A stretch of DNA of 64,000 nt from Saprospiraceae bacterium (GTDB taxonomy: Bacteria; Bacteroidota; Bacteroidia; Chitinophagales; Saprospiraceae), in assembly GCA_016706365.1 (NCBI GenBank), contig JADJJU010000005.1:248001-312000 (forward strand), written 5' to 3'. The position numbers were made by a program, and so were the translations under genes. How positions within the stretch are numbered: the first letter of the stretch is position 1; every line of letters starts with the position of its first letter. Below, piece after piece: positions 39,217 to 47,490 of the stretch. The notes beneath the pieces are model-generated. The model was not told where the DNA came from and did not search any database. It saw nothing but the letters and a program-made list of their open reading frames with translations.

Positions 39217-39570
39217 ATGCAAAATACTTGTGCAGAATGTGGTGATTCTTTTAAAGGCAGATCTGATAAAAAATTTTGTTCAGATGCCTGTCGAAATACC
39301 TTCAACAACCGGGAGAACAATTACACCAATAATACCATAAAGCGAATTAATCATGTGCTTCGCAAAAACAGGAAGATATTGGAACAATTGAATCCGGAAG
39401 GAAAAACATCGGTCCCGGGAAAACGGCTTCGTGACCTGGGATTCGACTTTGATTACTTTACACATGTTTACCGCACAAAGAAGGGAACCATTTATTATTT
39501 CTGTTACGAACAGGGGTATCTGGCGATTGATGCGGATTTTTATACGCTGGTTAAGAGGGAGGAGGACTGA
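39217..39570 (+). CDS. Small zinc-ribbon protein of unknown function
   Basis: A 117-residue protein opening with a compact zinc ribbon: CAECGDSFKGRSDKKFCSDAC, that is Cys-x2-Cys then Cys-x3-Cys, as in DUF2116-like ribbons. A basic helical stretch follows (KRINHVLRKNRKILEQL), then a beta-rich segment (YTHVYRTKKGTIYYFCYEQG in part) that could be a small binding module. Similar proteins occur widely in Bacteroidota without known function. The gene ends just before the REP cluster. Nucleic-acid binding is a reasonable guess from the ribbon and basic helix, no more. Confidence 0.7.
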   Translation: MQNTCAECGDSFKGRSDKKFCSDACRNTFNNRENNYTNNTIKRINHVLRKNRKILEQLNPEGKTSVPGKRLRDLGFDFDYFTHVYRTKKGTIYYFCYEQGYLAIDADFYTLVKREED

Positions 39571-39577
39571 TGTTTTT

Positions 39578-40117
39578 TAGTTCTACCAATTTATTGGCAG
39601 TCTTAGAAGTTCAGCGGCAACGGGGAGTAGGATAAAGAAAGTAAAGAACTTGCTAATAAATTAGCAAGACCAAATACTACTGAAGTTGGAAAGTATTACA
39701 GAAACTTGAGATTTCAACTCAGATCTTGCTATTAAAATAGGAAGACTGGGAGAAGTACTAGTTGGTTCTGCCAATTTATTGGCAGTCTTAGAAGTTGAGA
39801 AGTATCCTGCGTGGAATGTTTAGCTTAAGAACGTCTAATAATTTAAGACCAAATAGGAGATGCAAGGTGGAATTGCAGAGAATATGGAAGTTCAGAGATT
39901 TAAGCTTGCTAATAAATTAGCAAGACCAAATAGTGAAGTAATTGGTGCTACCAATTTATTGGCAGTCTTAGAAGTTGAGAAGTATCATGGGTAGAATGAT
40001 TAGCTTAAGAACTTCCTAATAATTTAAAAGGACCAAATAGGAGATGCAAGGTGGAATTGCAGAGAATATGAAATTTCAGAGATCCAAACTTGCTAATAAA
40101 TTAGCAAGACCAAATAG
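39578..40117. repeat. REP cluster with two tandem units of about 175-180 bases
   Basis: Unit A (39764-39933) and unit B (39944-40117) are direct repeats: each has an inverted REP, a shared spacer containing GGAGATGCAAGGTGGAATTG and a forward REP. A shorter unit (39581-39676) precedes them. Forward REPs (CTTGCTAATAAATTAGCAAG, a 9-base stem and AA loop, then ACCAAAT) lie at 39649-39668, 39905-39924 and 40089-40108. Inverted REPs (core CTGCCAATTTATTGGCAG or a variant) lie at 39581-39605, 39764-39790 and 39946-39970. Degenerate forward copies lie near 39725-39746, 39822-39856 and 40004-40040. Confidence 0.85.
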
Positions 40118-40155
40118 AGATCGAAATGAGATTTGCTGGTGAAATTATAACTGAA

Positions 40156-40815
40156 ATGAAAACCTACTACAAACAAAGATTACCTCATTTTCAGCCGGTC
40201 GGGGCTATCTTTTTTGTGACATTCAGACTGTTTGATTCAATTCCATATGATGAATTGACGGTACTCAGATATAAATATGATGAATTAATTGCAAATAATG
40301 TTAGGGTCAAAAACATTGAGGAACGCAAAAGGAAGATAATTGACCTTCAACAGAAATATTATGAAGAGTATGACGACAAATTAAATGCGGCAAAGTCTGG
40401 ACCTGTGCATTTAAAGAATCCAATTATTGCCAATATTGTAAAAGAACAACTTCATAAATATGACGGCAGTCTGTATGAGTTAATATGTTTTACAATCATG
40501 TCTAATCATGTACATATGCTGATCTCTACAGAGATTCAGGTTGCCTGTGATATTAATGAGGATTTAGATGGAATTAAATTTACACCATTGGACCAAATTA
40601 TGAAAAAAATCAAAGGACCGACAGCAATTTATTCAAACAGAATTCTTAACAGAGAAGGGAGGTTTTGGGCAAAAGAAAGTTTTGATAAATTGATTCACAA
40701 TGAAAGGATGCTAAATGAGGTTGTTTCTTATATTTTGAATAATCCGGTTAAAGCTAAGATTGTCCAGGACTGGACTCATTATGAGCATTCGTACATAGCT
40801 GCAGGTTGGGAGTAG
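40156..40815 (+). CDS. REP-associated tyrosine transposase (RAYT, Y1/HUH family)
   Basis: This protein of about 219 residues is a Y1 transposase of the REP-associated group: N-terminal YYKQRLPHFQPVGAIFFVTF, the HUH motif in IMSNHVHMLI, and the catalytic Tyr region ending VVSYILNNPVKAKIVQDW with WTHYEHSYIA. RAYTs cut and join single-stranded DNA at REP hairpins. REPs flank the gene on both sides (cluster 39578-40117 and one copy at 40906-40923), so this is a REPtron rather than an ordinary IS200 element. The start at 40156 (MKTYYKQ) is typical of the family; an upstream in-frame ATG at 40126 would add ten residues. The frame is intact, so it may be active. Confidence 0.92.
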   Translation: MKTYYKQRLPHFQPVGAIFFVTFRLFDSIPYDELTVLRYKYDELIANNVRVKNIEERKRKIIDLQQKYYEEYDDKLNAAKSGPVHLKNPIIANIVKEQLHKYDGSLYELICFTIMSNHVHMLISTEIQVACDINEDLDGIKFTPLDQIMKKIKGPTAIYSNRILNREGRFWAKESFDKLIHNERMLNEVVSYILNNPVKAKIVQDWTHYEHSYIAAGWE

Positions 40816-40905
40816 GTTTTGAAGTTTACTGTATAGGCTGAAAATTCGTGCGTTATTTAAGAAATTATAAAAGAAGTAGGTTGATAGACGGAATATAGAG
40901 TGCAT

Positions 40906-40923
40906 TTGCTAATAAATTAGCAA
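40906..40923 (+). repeat. REP copy downstream of the transposase
   Basis: TTGCTAATAAATTAGCAA followed by GACCAAA: the same hairpin and tail as the forward REPs upstream of the transposase, with the outermost base pair lost. Confidence 0.8.
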
Positions 40924-40947
40924 GACCAAAAGAATTACAAAAAAAAA

Positions 40948-40973
40948 CGGTTTGAACTTTCAGGTCCAAACCG
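40948..40973 (-). terminator. Terminator of the OmpH-like gene
   Basis: Minus-strand hairpin CGGTTTGGAC/GTTCAAACCG (ten pairs with one mismatch), followed by a run of nine T residues, 23 bases after the stop codon at 40997. Confidence 0.85.
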
Positions 40974-40996
40974 CTTTTGAATAATTTTTATAACTC

Positions 40997-41515
40997 TTAT
41001 GGATTAATTCCTAGTTTAGCTTTTACCAGAGGTTCAATGTCTTCACTTTCGTTGGCGAATAACAAAGCGCCGGAGGAAATATCAAAAACGTAGGTAAATC
41101 CTTTTTCTTTAGCAACCGCATCCACTGCATCCTGCATTTTCTTGAGAATAGGCTCCAATAAAACCTGACGTCTGCTGATCATTTCCAGCTGAGCTTTGTT
41201 TCGCAAGGTTTTTATTTCTTCTTCTTTAGCCTGGAATTCCTGTTGTTTTTTCTGAACCTGTAATTTAGGAAGTTCACCTGCATTAGCTTGTTTTACAAAA
41301 GCAACATATTCTTTTTCAAAAACTTCCAACATTCCTTTTTCAATAGTCTGGAAACTGTCCTGGACAACTTTCAAAGACTCATCGGCTTTCTTGACGTCCG
41401 GTAACAGCTGGAGTAAGTTGCCTGAATTTACATGACCGTATTTTTGTGCTTTATCCTGCGCTGTGGCCAATAAGCAAATCATGCTCAGGAAAATAGTACC
41501 AATAACTTTTAACAT
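40997..41515 (-). CDS. OmpH/Skp-family periplasmic chaperone
   Basis: A 172-residue protein with a signal peptide (FLSMICLLATAQ), then KYGHVNSGNLLQLLPDVKKA and a long helical, Lys/Glu/Gln-rich region (QKKQQEFQAKEEEIKTLRNK). It ends with the conserved AVAKEKGFTYVFD segment of OmpH/Skp proteins. These trimeric chaperones carry outer-membrane proteins through the periplasm. The length is typical. A TATCTTTG -7 element lies at 41548-41555 on the minus strand, 32 bases before the start, and a strong terminator follows the gene, so it is transcribed alone. Confidence 0.92.
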   Translation of the reverse strand: MLKVIGTIFLSMICLLATAQDKAQKYGHVNSGNLLQLLPDVKKADESLKVVQDSFQTIEKGMLEVFEKEYVAFVKQANAGELPKLQVQKKQQEFQAKEEEIKTLRNKAQLEMISRRQVLLEPILKKMQDAVDAVAKEKGFTYVFDISSGALLFANESEDIEPLVKAKLGINP

Positions 41516-41668
41516 AGTGTTCTTGTCTTTTTTTCAAAACGAAGCGCAAAGATAAAGGTTACGGGCATATATAAAAATGAAATAGCATTGAAGCTATAAA
41601 TAATAGGTTTGCAGTACTTGCTAAGGGCAATGATCTGCAATGCTTAAGTAATGATACCTGAGCGGAAA

Positions 41669-41922
41669 TTATTGAATTTCCGGATTTGCTTTCTGAGCAA
41701 ATTCTTTAGGCTCCTCCTCGATTTTCTTACGATCCTCTTCTTTGATACCCTGCTTGATCTCATGTTCAACTGAGGCTCTGCACGATTAAATTCTCTAATA
41801 CCCTGCCCCAATCCTCTCATCAATTCAGGAATTTTTCTACCTCCAAACAGGAGTAATACAACAAAAATAATGACAATTAATTCTGTTCCTCCCGGCATTC
41901 CAAATAAAAATAAAGTACTCAT
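41669..41922 (-). CDS. tatA: Sec-independent translocase subunit TatA, frameshifted
   Basis: The N-terminal part is a classic TatA: MSTLFLFGMPGGTELIVIIF, a single transmembrane helix, then LLLFGGRKIPELMRGLGQGI and the amphipathic helix. The open frame then runs into an unnatural basic tail ending at 41644. Adding one G at 41772-41777 (GAGGCTC to GAGGCCTC) gives FNRAEASVEHEIKQGIKEED, then KKIEEEPKEFAQKANPEIQ and a stop at 41669, an ordinary TatA C-terminus. TatA forms the export pore for folded proteins. The start at 41922 is preferred because the upstream TTG overlaps a -7 box (TACTTTTG, 41938-41945). Confidence 0.88.
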
Positions 41923-42001
41923 CGAATGTATTTTTTGCAAAAGTAAGATTAATTAATTCAACTAATGAATTCTGACGATTGATCGTTCCTTTGGTTTAAT
42001 G

Positions 42002-42958
42002 TTATTTTTTCAATCCTATTTCTCTCAATCTTTCATCAAGATATTCACCAGCTGTAATTGGCTCATATCCAAGCGGATTTTCTTCGGTTATGCAGATATC
42101 CAGGCAGCTCAAATCCATAGTACTTCTGGGATGAAGGAAGAATGGAATTGAAAGTCTGGGAGTATGCCATTGTTCACGGGGAGGATTAACTACTCGGTGA
42201 GTAGTGGACTTGAGATAGTTATTAGTCAATCTCTGAAGCATGTCTCCCACATTCACTACTATTTCGTCCTCGCCGGGATTGATATCAAGCCATTCATTTT
42301 GCTTGCTCAATAATTGTAATCCACCTGCAGAAGCACCGACAAGCAACGTTATCAGATTGATATCTTCATGCTGTTCAGCGCGAATAGCACTTTTAGGCTC
42401 ATCTGTAATCGGTGGATAATGGATAGCTCTTAGTATACTGTTGCCATTATGAATTTTTTCAGAGAAATATCTATCACCCAAGTCCAGATGTATAGCAATA
42501 GCTTCCAGTAAAGCTGAACCAGCTTTTTCAAATGCTTTGTACAGATCATCTCCCAGTTTTGGAAATTCGGGAATTTCATCCACTTTGACATTGTCAGGAT
42601 ATTGGGTTTTGATTTGATCACCATCAAGTACAGTTTGTCCAATCTGAAAGAATTCTTTCAGGTCACCTACATTGGATTGCTTTGCGTGTTCTTTTCCAAA
42701 GGAAGTATAACCTCTCTGACCTGCTAATCCTGGAACTTCATATTTCGATTTGACATCATAAGGAAGAGCAAAAAATCTTTTGGCTGAATCGTAAAATCCA
42801 TCAACCAACTGCTTTGGAATCCCATGATTAATCACACCTACAAAGCCAACTTCATGGAATGCGTCACCTAATTTCTTTACAAAATCAATTCGGTGTGCTT
42901 CATTTCCGTGTACGAAACTGGATAAATCAACCAAAGGAATTACTCTTTCTGTACTCAT
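42002..42958 (-). CDS. Isopenicillin-N-synthase-like 2OG-Fe(II) oxygenase
   Basis: A 318-residue non-haem iron oxygenase with the N-terminal DIOX_N region (IPLVDLSSFVHG, GFVGVINHGIP) and the 2OG-FeII_Oxy domain. The iron ligands are visible as EQHEDINLITLL (His-x-Asp) and the distal His in TTHRVVNPP; the co-substrate-binding Arg-x-Ser is in PRLSIPFFLHP. Relatives hydroxylate or cyclise small molecules; the substrate here is unknown and the gene is not next to other biosynthetic genes. A good promoter precedes it at 42991-43021. Confidence 0.9.
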   Translation of the reverse strand: MSTERVIPLVDLSSFVHGNEAHRIDFVKKLGDAFHEVGFVGVINHGIPKQLVDGFYDSAKRFFALPYDVKSKYEVPGLAGQRGYTSFGKEHAKQSNVGDLKEFFQIGQTVLDGDQIKTQYPDNVKVDEIPEFPKLGDDLYKAFEKAGSALLEAIAIHLDLGDRYFSEKIHNGNSILRAIHYPPITDEPKSAIRAEQHEDINLITLLVGASAGGLQLLSKQNEWLDINPGEDEIVVNVGDMLQRLTNNYLKSTTHRVVNPPREQWHTPRLSIPFFLHPRSTMDLSCLDICITEENPLGYEPITAGEYLDERLREIGLKK

Positions 42959-42990
42959 TTTATGTATGTTTTATTTCTCAAAATGGTCAG

Positions 42991-43021
42991 CAAAGTTAAC
43001 CTTTTTTGAACATACAGCAAG
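42991..43021 (-). promoter_or_regulatory. Bacteroidota-type promoter of the 2OG oxygenase gene
   Basis: Minus-strand TTG (within CTTG, 43018-43021), 19 bases, then TAACTTTG (42991-42998). The start codon follows 32 bases later. Confidence 0.6.
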
Positions 43022-43175
43022 AAGTAAGCGCGTTTGAAGACAATAACTTATTTCTAATGCTCATTATTTGTCTGAAGGCATTCTTCACATAAAATTAATA
43101 GTAATATAATGTATCTTAATATTCAGCATACTTCAGATTGACTTAGTTTTGTCTGAATAGCATAAATTGTATAGT

Positions 43176-44324
43176 ATGGCTTCACAACCTGTCAGGATAT
43201 TAGTTGCACCTTTAAACTGGGGACTCGGGCATGCCACGCGCTGTATTCCTATCATCAGATATTTAATTTCAAGGGGCTGTAAAGTGATTCTGGCATCTGA
43301 CGGGAGTGCACTTGCTTTATTGAGAAGAGAATTTCCGGAACTGGAAGCACATGAAATTCCGTCTTATAATGTAACATACAAGACCGGTAATATGCTGATC
43401 AACATAGGCCTGAAAGCACCAGCAATTATCAGGACGATTTATAGAGAGCATAAATGGCTGAAAGCTTTTGTAAAAGCAAATGATATCAGCGCAGTTATTT
43501 CTGATAACCGTTTTGGGCTTTATCATAAAACAATTCCCTCGGCTGTGATTAGTCATCAGATCAATATTCCCATTCCGGGATGGATCTTGTATTGGGCTGG
43601 AAATCTCGTTAATCATAGATTACTCGGAAAGTATAATGATATCTGGGTACCTGATATTAATGGTCCTGCCAGTCTGAGTGGCAACATGTCTCATCAAACT
43701 GCAATCGATCACAGACTGACATATTTGGGTGTGATTTCCAGAATGAAACAAATTACTGCTACAAAGAAATTTGATGTTATAGTTGTCTTGTCGGGCCCTG
43801 AACCGCAGCGGACCAATCTTGAACATATCATTCTAAGGCAATTAGCTGCATTACCTTATAAATGTCTTATGGTAAGAGGGCTTCCAGAAATAAGTCAACG
43901 CGTGGTCTGTTCCTTAAAGCTTGAAATGGTATCTTTCATGACATCAGAGGAATTGAATGAAGCTATCTCACAAAGCGAACTTGTAATCAGCAGATCGGGC
44001 TATACTACAGTTTTGGATCTGGTTTATTTGAATAAAAAAGCATTGTTTATACCAACTCCGGGACAAACTGAGCAGGAGTATCTGGCTGAGAATTTTAAGA
44101 AACATGGAGTATTTCATGCCCAGACCCAGGACAAGCTCAATCTTTCTGTGGATATTCCAAAGGCACTGGAGATGAAAGGTTTTGAGAGACCGGATTTATT
44201 GCATGCTATTTATCCGGAAGTACTGGATGAGTGGCTGAAGAAGAATGGGTTAATATCTTCCTTGATAAATGAAAACGATGCTTCAGGAAAAGTAGCTAAT
44301 GATATGCATAAAACTAAGAAGTAA
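43176..44324 (+). CDS. MurG-like (GT28-type) glycosyltransferase
   Basis: A 382-residue GT-B glycosyltransferase: N-terminal RILVAPLNWGLGHATRCIP (nucleotide-sugar transferases of the UDP-glycosyltransferase/MurG type have this Gly-rich loop with GHATR) and a C-terminal donor-binding half with SELVISRSGYTTVLDLVYL and FIPTPGQTEQEYLAE. Relatives transfer hexosamine or hexose to lipids or small molecules. Start at 43176 (MASQPVRI) rather than the TTG at 43167. The gene stands alone, head-to-head with the oxygenase and convergent with the LysE gene; acceptor unknown. Confidence 0.85.
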   Translation: MASQPVRILVAPLNWGLGHATRCIPIIRYLISRGCKVILASDGSALALLRREFPELEAHEIPSYNVTYKTGNMLINIGLKAPAIIRTIYREHKWLKAFVKANDISAVISDNRFGLYHKTIPSAVISHQINIPIPGWILYWAGNLVNHRLLGKYNDIWVPDINGPASLSGNMSHQTAIDHRLTYLGVISRMKQITATKKFDVIVVLSGPEPQRTNLEHIILRQLAALPYKCLMVRGLPEISQRVVCSLKLEMVSFMTSEELNEAISQSELVISRSGYTTVLDLVYLNKKALFIPTPGQTEQEYLAENFKKHGVFHAQTQDKLNLSVDIPKALEMKGFERPDLLHAIYPEVLDEWLKKNGLISSLINENDASGKVANDMHKTKK

Positions 44325-44329
44325 TCGCA

Positions 44330-44962
44330 TTACCCATTAGCTGAAAAAATCAGCGTAATTCCCAAAATCAGCAACACCACTATTTTACTCCATTTGGCAA
44401 TGAACCAAAATCGGGGCTGATTCAGCCAGGAAGCGAAGAGTCCGCCGGTGGAAGCTACGAGACTAAAGATTATCCATGCCTGTATCATGAAAATCAATCC
44501 CAGTACAATCATCTGATACATAGGAGCCCAGCCATCCGGACTGACAAATTGCGGTAAGAAGGCGATAAAAAAGATAGATACTTTGGGGTTCAATACATTC
44601 ATCAAAAAACCTTTGCGAATAAGGGGCCATTGCAACTGAGCAACTTTTTCCTGACCTATACTGAGGTCTACAGTCGCAGGCTTTTCATAGTAAGCCTGAT
44701 ATGCCAGATAGAATAAGTACAAAGCTCCTGCATATTTGACAATATCAAAAGCCAATGGAGATTGGCTGAGCAGCAATGAAATTCCGGAAGCGGCTAAAAT
44801 TGTATGCACAAAAACTCCCAATGATAAACCGGTTCCGATGCTGATTCCGGTTTTTCTTCCCCTTGTCAGGCTTTCAGTCAAGACATATAAAATATCCGGC
44901 CCCGGCATGAGGGTGAGCAAGATGGAGGCACCAATGAATGCGAAGATGAGGATTATGTCCAT
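44330..44962 (-). CDS. LysE/RhtB-family amino-acid exporter
   Basis: A 210-residue protein with about six transmembrane helices and the LysE-family N-terminus LLTLMPGPDILYVLTESLTR with the following GRKTGISIGTGLSLG. The central FLMNVLNPKVSIFFIAFLPQ is also typical. Members pump amino acids or related solutes out across the inner membrane. The end is five bases from the convergent glycosyltransferase stop. Substrate cannot be told from sequence. Confidence 0.92.
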   Translation of the reverse strand: MDIILIFAFIGASILLTLMPGPDILYVLTESLTRGRKTGISIGTGLSLGVFVHTILAASGISLLLSQSPLAFDIVKYAGALYLFYLAYQAYYEKPATVDLSIGQEKVAQLQWPLIRKGFLMNVLNPKVSIFFIAFLPQFVSPDGWAPMYQMIVLGLIFMIQAWIIFSLVASTGGLFASWLNQPRFWFIAKWSKIVVLLILGITLIFSANG

Positions 44963-44989
44963 GGTAGCAGGTTGTTGGTTAATCGGTTA

Positions 44990-45400
44990 AGCGGAGTGTA
45001 AGAACAGCCGCTTCTGGCTGCTGGCTACTGGCTTCTGGCGAACAGCCGGTGTGAGTTGGTAGCGAGAGTGTGGGAGAAGCCGCTATTAGCTGTTGGCTAT
45101 TGGCGAACAGCCGGTGTGAGTTGGTAGTGGGAGTGTGGGAGAAGAAACTGCTGCTTCTAGCAGCTAGCTTCTGGCTTCTGGCAAACAGCCAGTTTGGGTT
45201 ATGGGTATAGAGTGTGGTTCGTTAAAGCGTTGAGGAGTTAAAGCGTTGAAGCGGGGTGTGGGATAGGGTTGAGAGTTGGGAGTGTGGAAGAAATTGGCGA
45301 ATTAGCGAATTGGCGAATGAAACAGCCATTGAACAGCCAATTTAACAGCCCATAAGAAAGTTGTGAGTCGAGAGTGGGAGTGTGTACGAGATTGCCAATT
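44990..45400. repeat. Degenerate GC-richer tandem repeats
   Basis: About 400 non-coding bases. A unit beginning GAACAGCCGGTGTGAGTTGG occurs at 45040-45104 and 45105-45180, and a related AACAGCC start recurs at 45183. Inside are shorter repeats of CTTCTGGCT, GCTGTTGGCTATTGGC, GGCGAATTAGC and GAGTGTGGGAG. There is no reading frame, and base composition differs from the genes around it. Confidence 0.6.
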
Positions 45401-45413
45401 GCAACTGTTTGAT

Positions 45414-47237
45414 CTAATTTTGAGATACTTTTTCAAGGTTATCTATTGGAAGTGTTTGCATGACTTTCAAGACTGGATACATGCGGAAGTCCTTTTCAGC
45501 GTATTCTGAGTTTTCATAGATAAACTGCAGTTGGGCGTATGCACTGTCTGCAAATTTTGGGTCGGAGGCCTTCTTTTCATCGAATCGCTTTTTCAGGTCA
45601 GGATTTTTTTCCAGTAATTCTGCAGCAACATCTTCGAAGACATAATCAGAAAACCATTCCTTTCTCGATAATATCGCATCAAAATAATTCCATGCAAAAA
45701 AGGAGTCATCAGCCTGAGGCTCCAGTGTTTCCATGATATATCTGATGGCAAATTGTTTTGTGGGAACAATGTAAGATCCAGCGGGAATTTCTTTGTTCAA
45801 AGATATAGGACTGACCTTTATATCATGATGCAAATAATGTCCTTCATATGGCTGAGATACAGTTTTGAAATCATCAATTTTATATTGAATCAGGTCTGTT
45901 TCGATGCTTTCTTTCAACTTGTACATTTCAACATTATTCTCTTCAAATCTTTGCAGAACTTGATGGTAGGCAGGAGGAATAATATAATATTCAGGTATAT
46001 CAACTTCAAGGGATGCTGTGGAATATGTATAAAAAGGAAGTTCCTTTTCAAAAGGTTTCTCCTGATTGTAAAATGTGCGGTCTTTTCCCGTAAATGTGCT
46101 TGGAATTTTCTCGGCGGTATAACCTTTGAACCTGAAGCTGTCCTGGCGGGATTTGTCTGTTCTCCAGTTGAGGGGATATTTCTCCAAAGTCTGAAAATGT
46201 TTGAGATGAGAACTGCGGAAGAGGATTAATTGAGATTTAAATTTTACAGCTAATTTGATCATCTCATCCATGAGCACATAATTGCTCAGAAGACGATCTT
46301 TGAATGGTTTCAACATGTGAGTTTCCGGTAAAAATGAAATCGCACCAAATAGAGAGGCATATCCGGAAGAATAACGGGCGCCATCATTAAACCCATAAAT
46401 ACCATTGTCCAGTGCTCCCTGCGTATTCACATAGGGACACATTGGCCATTTGGCAGCTTCCATGTTTTTATAGATTTCTGGTAGAAATATATCGTGTAAA
46501 AAGTCTCCTTTTGTCCCTCCCAGTTTATTATGCTGAGTAGCCAGCAAAGTCATAGTGTAAGTATAGTCAGCTCCATTAGAGGTATGATTATCAATAAAAA
46601 TATCCGGTTGCCAGTCTTGAAAAATAGAAGCAAATGTCCTTGAATTCCTGCTGTCTGCTTTAATAAAGTCCCGATTGAGATCATAATTTTGACCATTGCC
46701 TCTAAATCCATAAGATTCAGGTCCGTTTTGATTAGCTCTCGAGTAGCTGTTGCGGTTGAGACAGCCTTCAATATTATAAACCGGAATCATTACTAATACC
46801 AGGTCCTTTAGTATTGCATTGAGGTCAGATCTTTTAGGCAAATCTCTGAAGAAGGCCAGCGTGGCGTCTATACCCTCCGGTTCGCCGGGATGAATACCAT
46901 TATTGATGAAAACTACAACTTTTCCTGCTGATCTGGCTTGTGCTCCGTTTCTGCAATTATTATCAGATAATACTGCTACATGAATCGGTAATTCAGCGTC
47001 AGTATTACCTTTTGTATACAACTGCAAACGGGAATCAGATTTCTCCAGCAACATCAGATAATTGATAGCATCCGCATACGTGACAGTTTGATTCAGTCCT
47101 TTCTCGAAAGGAAGTGTAAAGTCAGGATTATTCATTTTTGAAGATTGGGCATTAAGGAAATTTCCACTCATGAAGCAAGTGAATAAAATAACAAACTGAA
47201 GACCGAAAACTGTACGTCTTTTTATAAAATAAAGCAT
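45414..47237 (-). CDS. M14-family zinc carboxypeptidase, secreted
   Basis: A protein of about 607 residues with an N-terminal signal segment (FGLQFVILFTCFMSGNFLNA). The peptidase domain has zinc ligands in NNGIHPGEPEGIDATLAFF (His-x2-Glu) and the third-ligand region FIDNHTSNGADYT; a candidate catalytic Glu is in FLPETHMLKPF. This is the layout of M14 metallocarboxypeptidases that trim C-terminal residues, common as exported enzymes in Bacteroidota. A long C-terminal part of about 300 residues has no family I recognise. The start at 47237 places the signal peptide correctly; frames open to 47294. Confidence 0.88.
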   Translation of the reverse strand: MLYFIKRRTVFGLQFVILFTCFMSGNFLNAQSSKMNNPDFTLPFEKGLNQTVTYADAINYLMLLEKSDSRLQLYTKGNTDAELPIHVAVLSDNNCRNGAQARSAGKVVVFINNGIHPGEPEGIDATLAFFRDLPKRSDLNAILKDLVLVMIPVYNIEGCLNRNSYSRANQNGPESYGFRGNGQNYDLNRDFIKADSRNSRTFASIFQDWQPDIFIDNHTSNGADYTYTMTLLATQHNKLGGTKGDFLHDIFLPEIYKNMEAAKWPMCPYVNTQGALDNGIYGFNDGARYSSGYASLFGAISFLPETHMLKPFKDRLLSNYVLMDEMIKLAVKFKSQLILFRSSHLKHFQTLEKYPLNWRTDKSRQDSFRFKGYTAEKIPSTFTGKDRTFYNQEKPFEKELPFYTYSTASLEVDIPEYYIIPPAYHQVLQRFEENNVEMYKLKESIETDLIQYKIDDFKTVSQPYEGHYLHHDIKVSPISLNKEIPAGSYIVPTKQFAIRYIMETLEPQADDSFFAWNYFDAILSRKEWFSDYVFEDVAAELLEKNPDLKKRFDEKKASDPKFADSAYAQLQFIYENSEYAEKDFRMYPVLKVMQTLPIDNLEKVSQN

Positions 47238-47490
47238 GGGTAAACATATTGTTAAGAAAAATCCGGATTTCATTAAGATAACCATAACATACACAAAGGC
47301 AACAAGTTAGTATATATTATAATTAATAAAGTATCACAATTTAAATTCTATTGCCATGAGTAAAGGTATAAATATATTCATCTCTGCCATTTTAATAGAC
47401 TTAATAAACATTCCATAAATGAATACTCAATATTTTGATCTTGCAGGGACCCTATAATTACCTTGACCTTTGTAAATGGATTAAGTGAAA

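Noticed and set aside
39578..40117. Possible CRISPR array
   Set aside because: Repeats are palindromic REPs in both orientations with long, partly repeated spacers and a RAYT gene next to them; there is no regular 30-base repeat/spacer rhythm and no cas gene.
40126..40815. IS200/IS605 insertion sequence
   Set aside because: The transposase is of the REP-associated group and the flanks are REPs; no TnpB gene and no typical IS ends are seen.
44990..45400. Non-coding RNA or attenuator
   Set aside because: The sequence is a set of degenerate tandem words without a stable single fold or conserved position relative to a gene.
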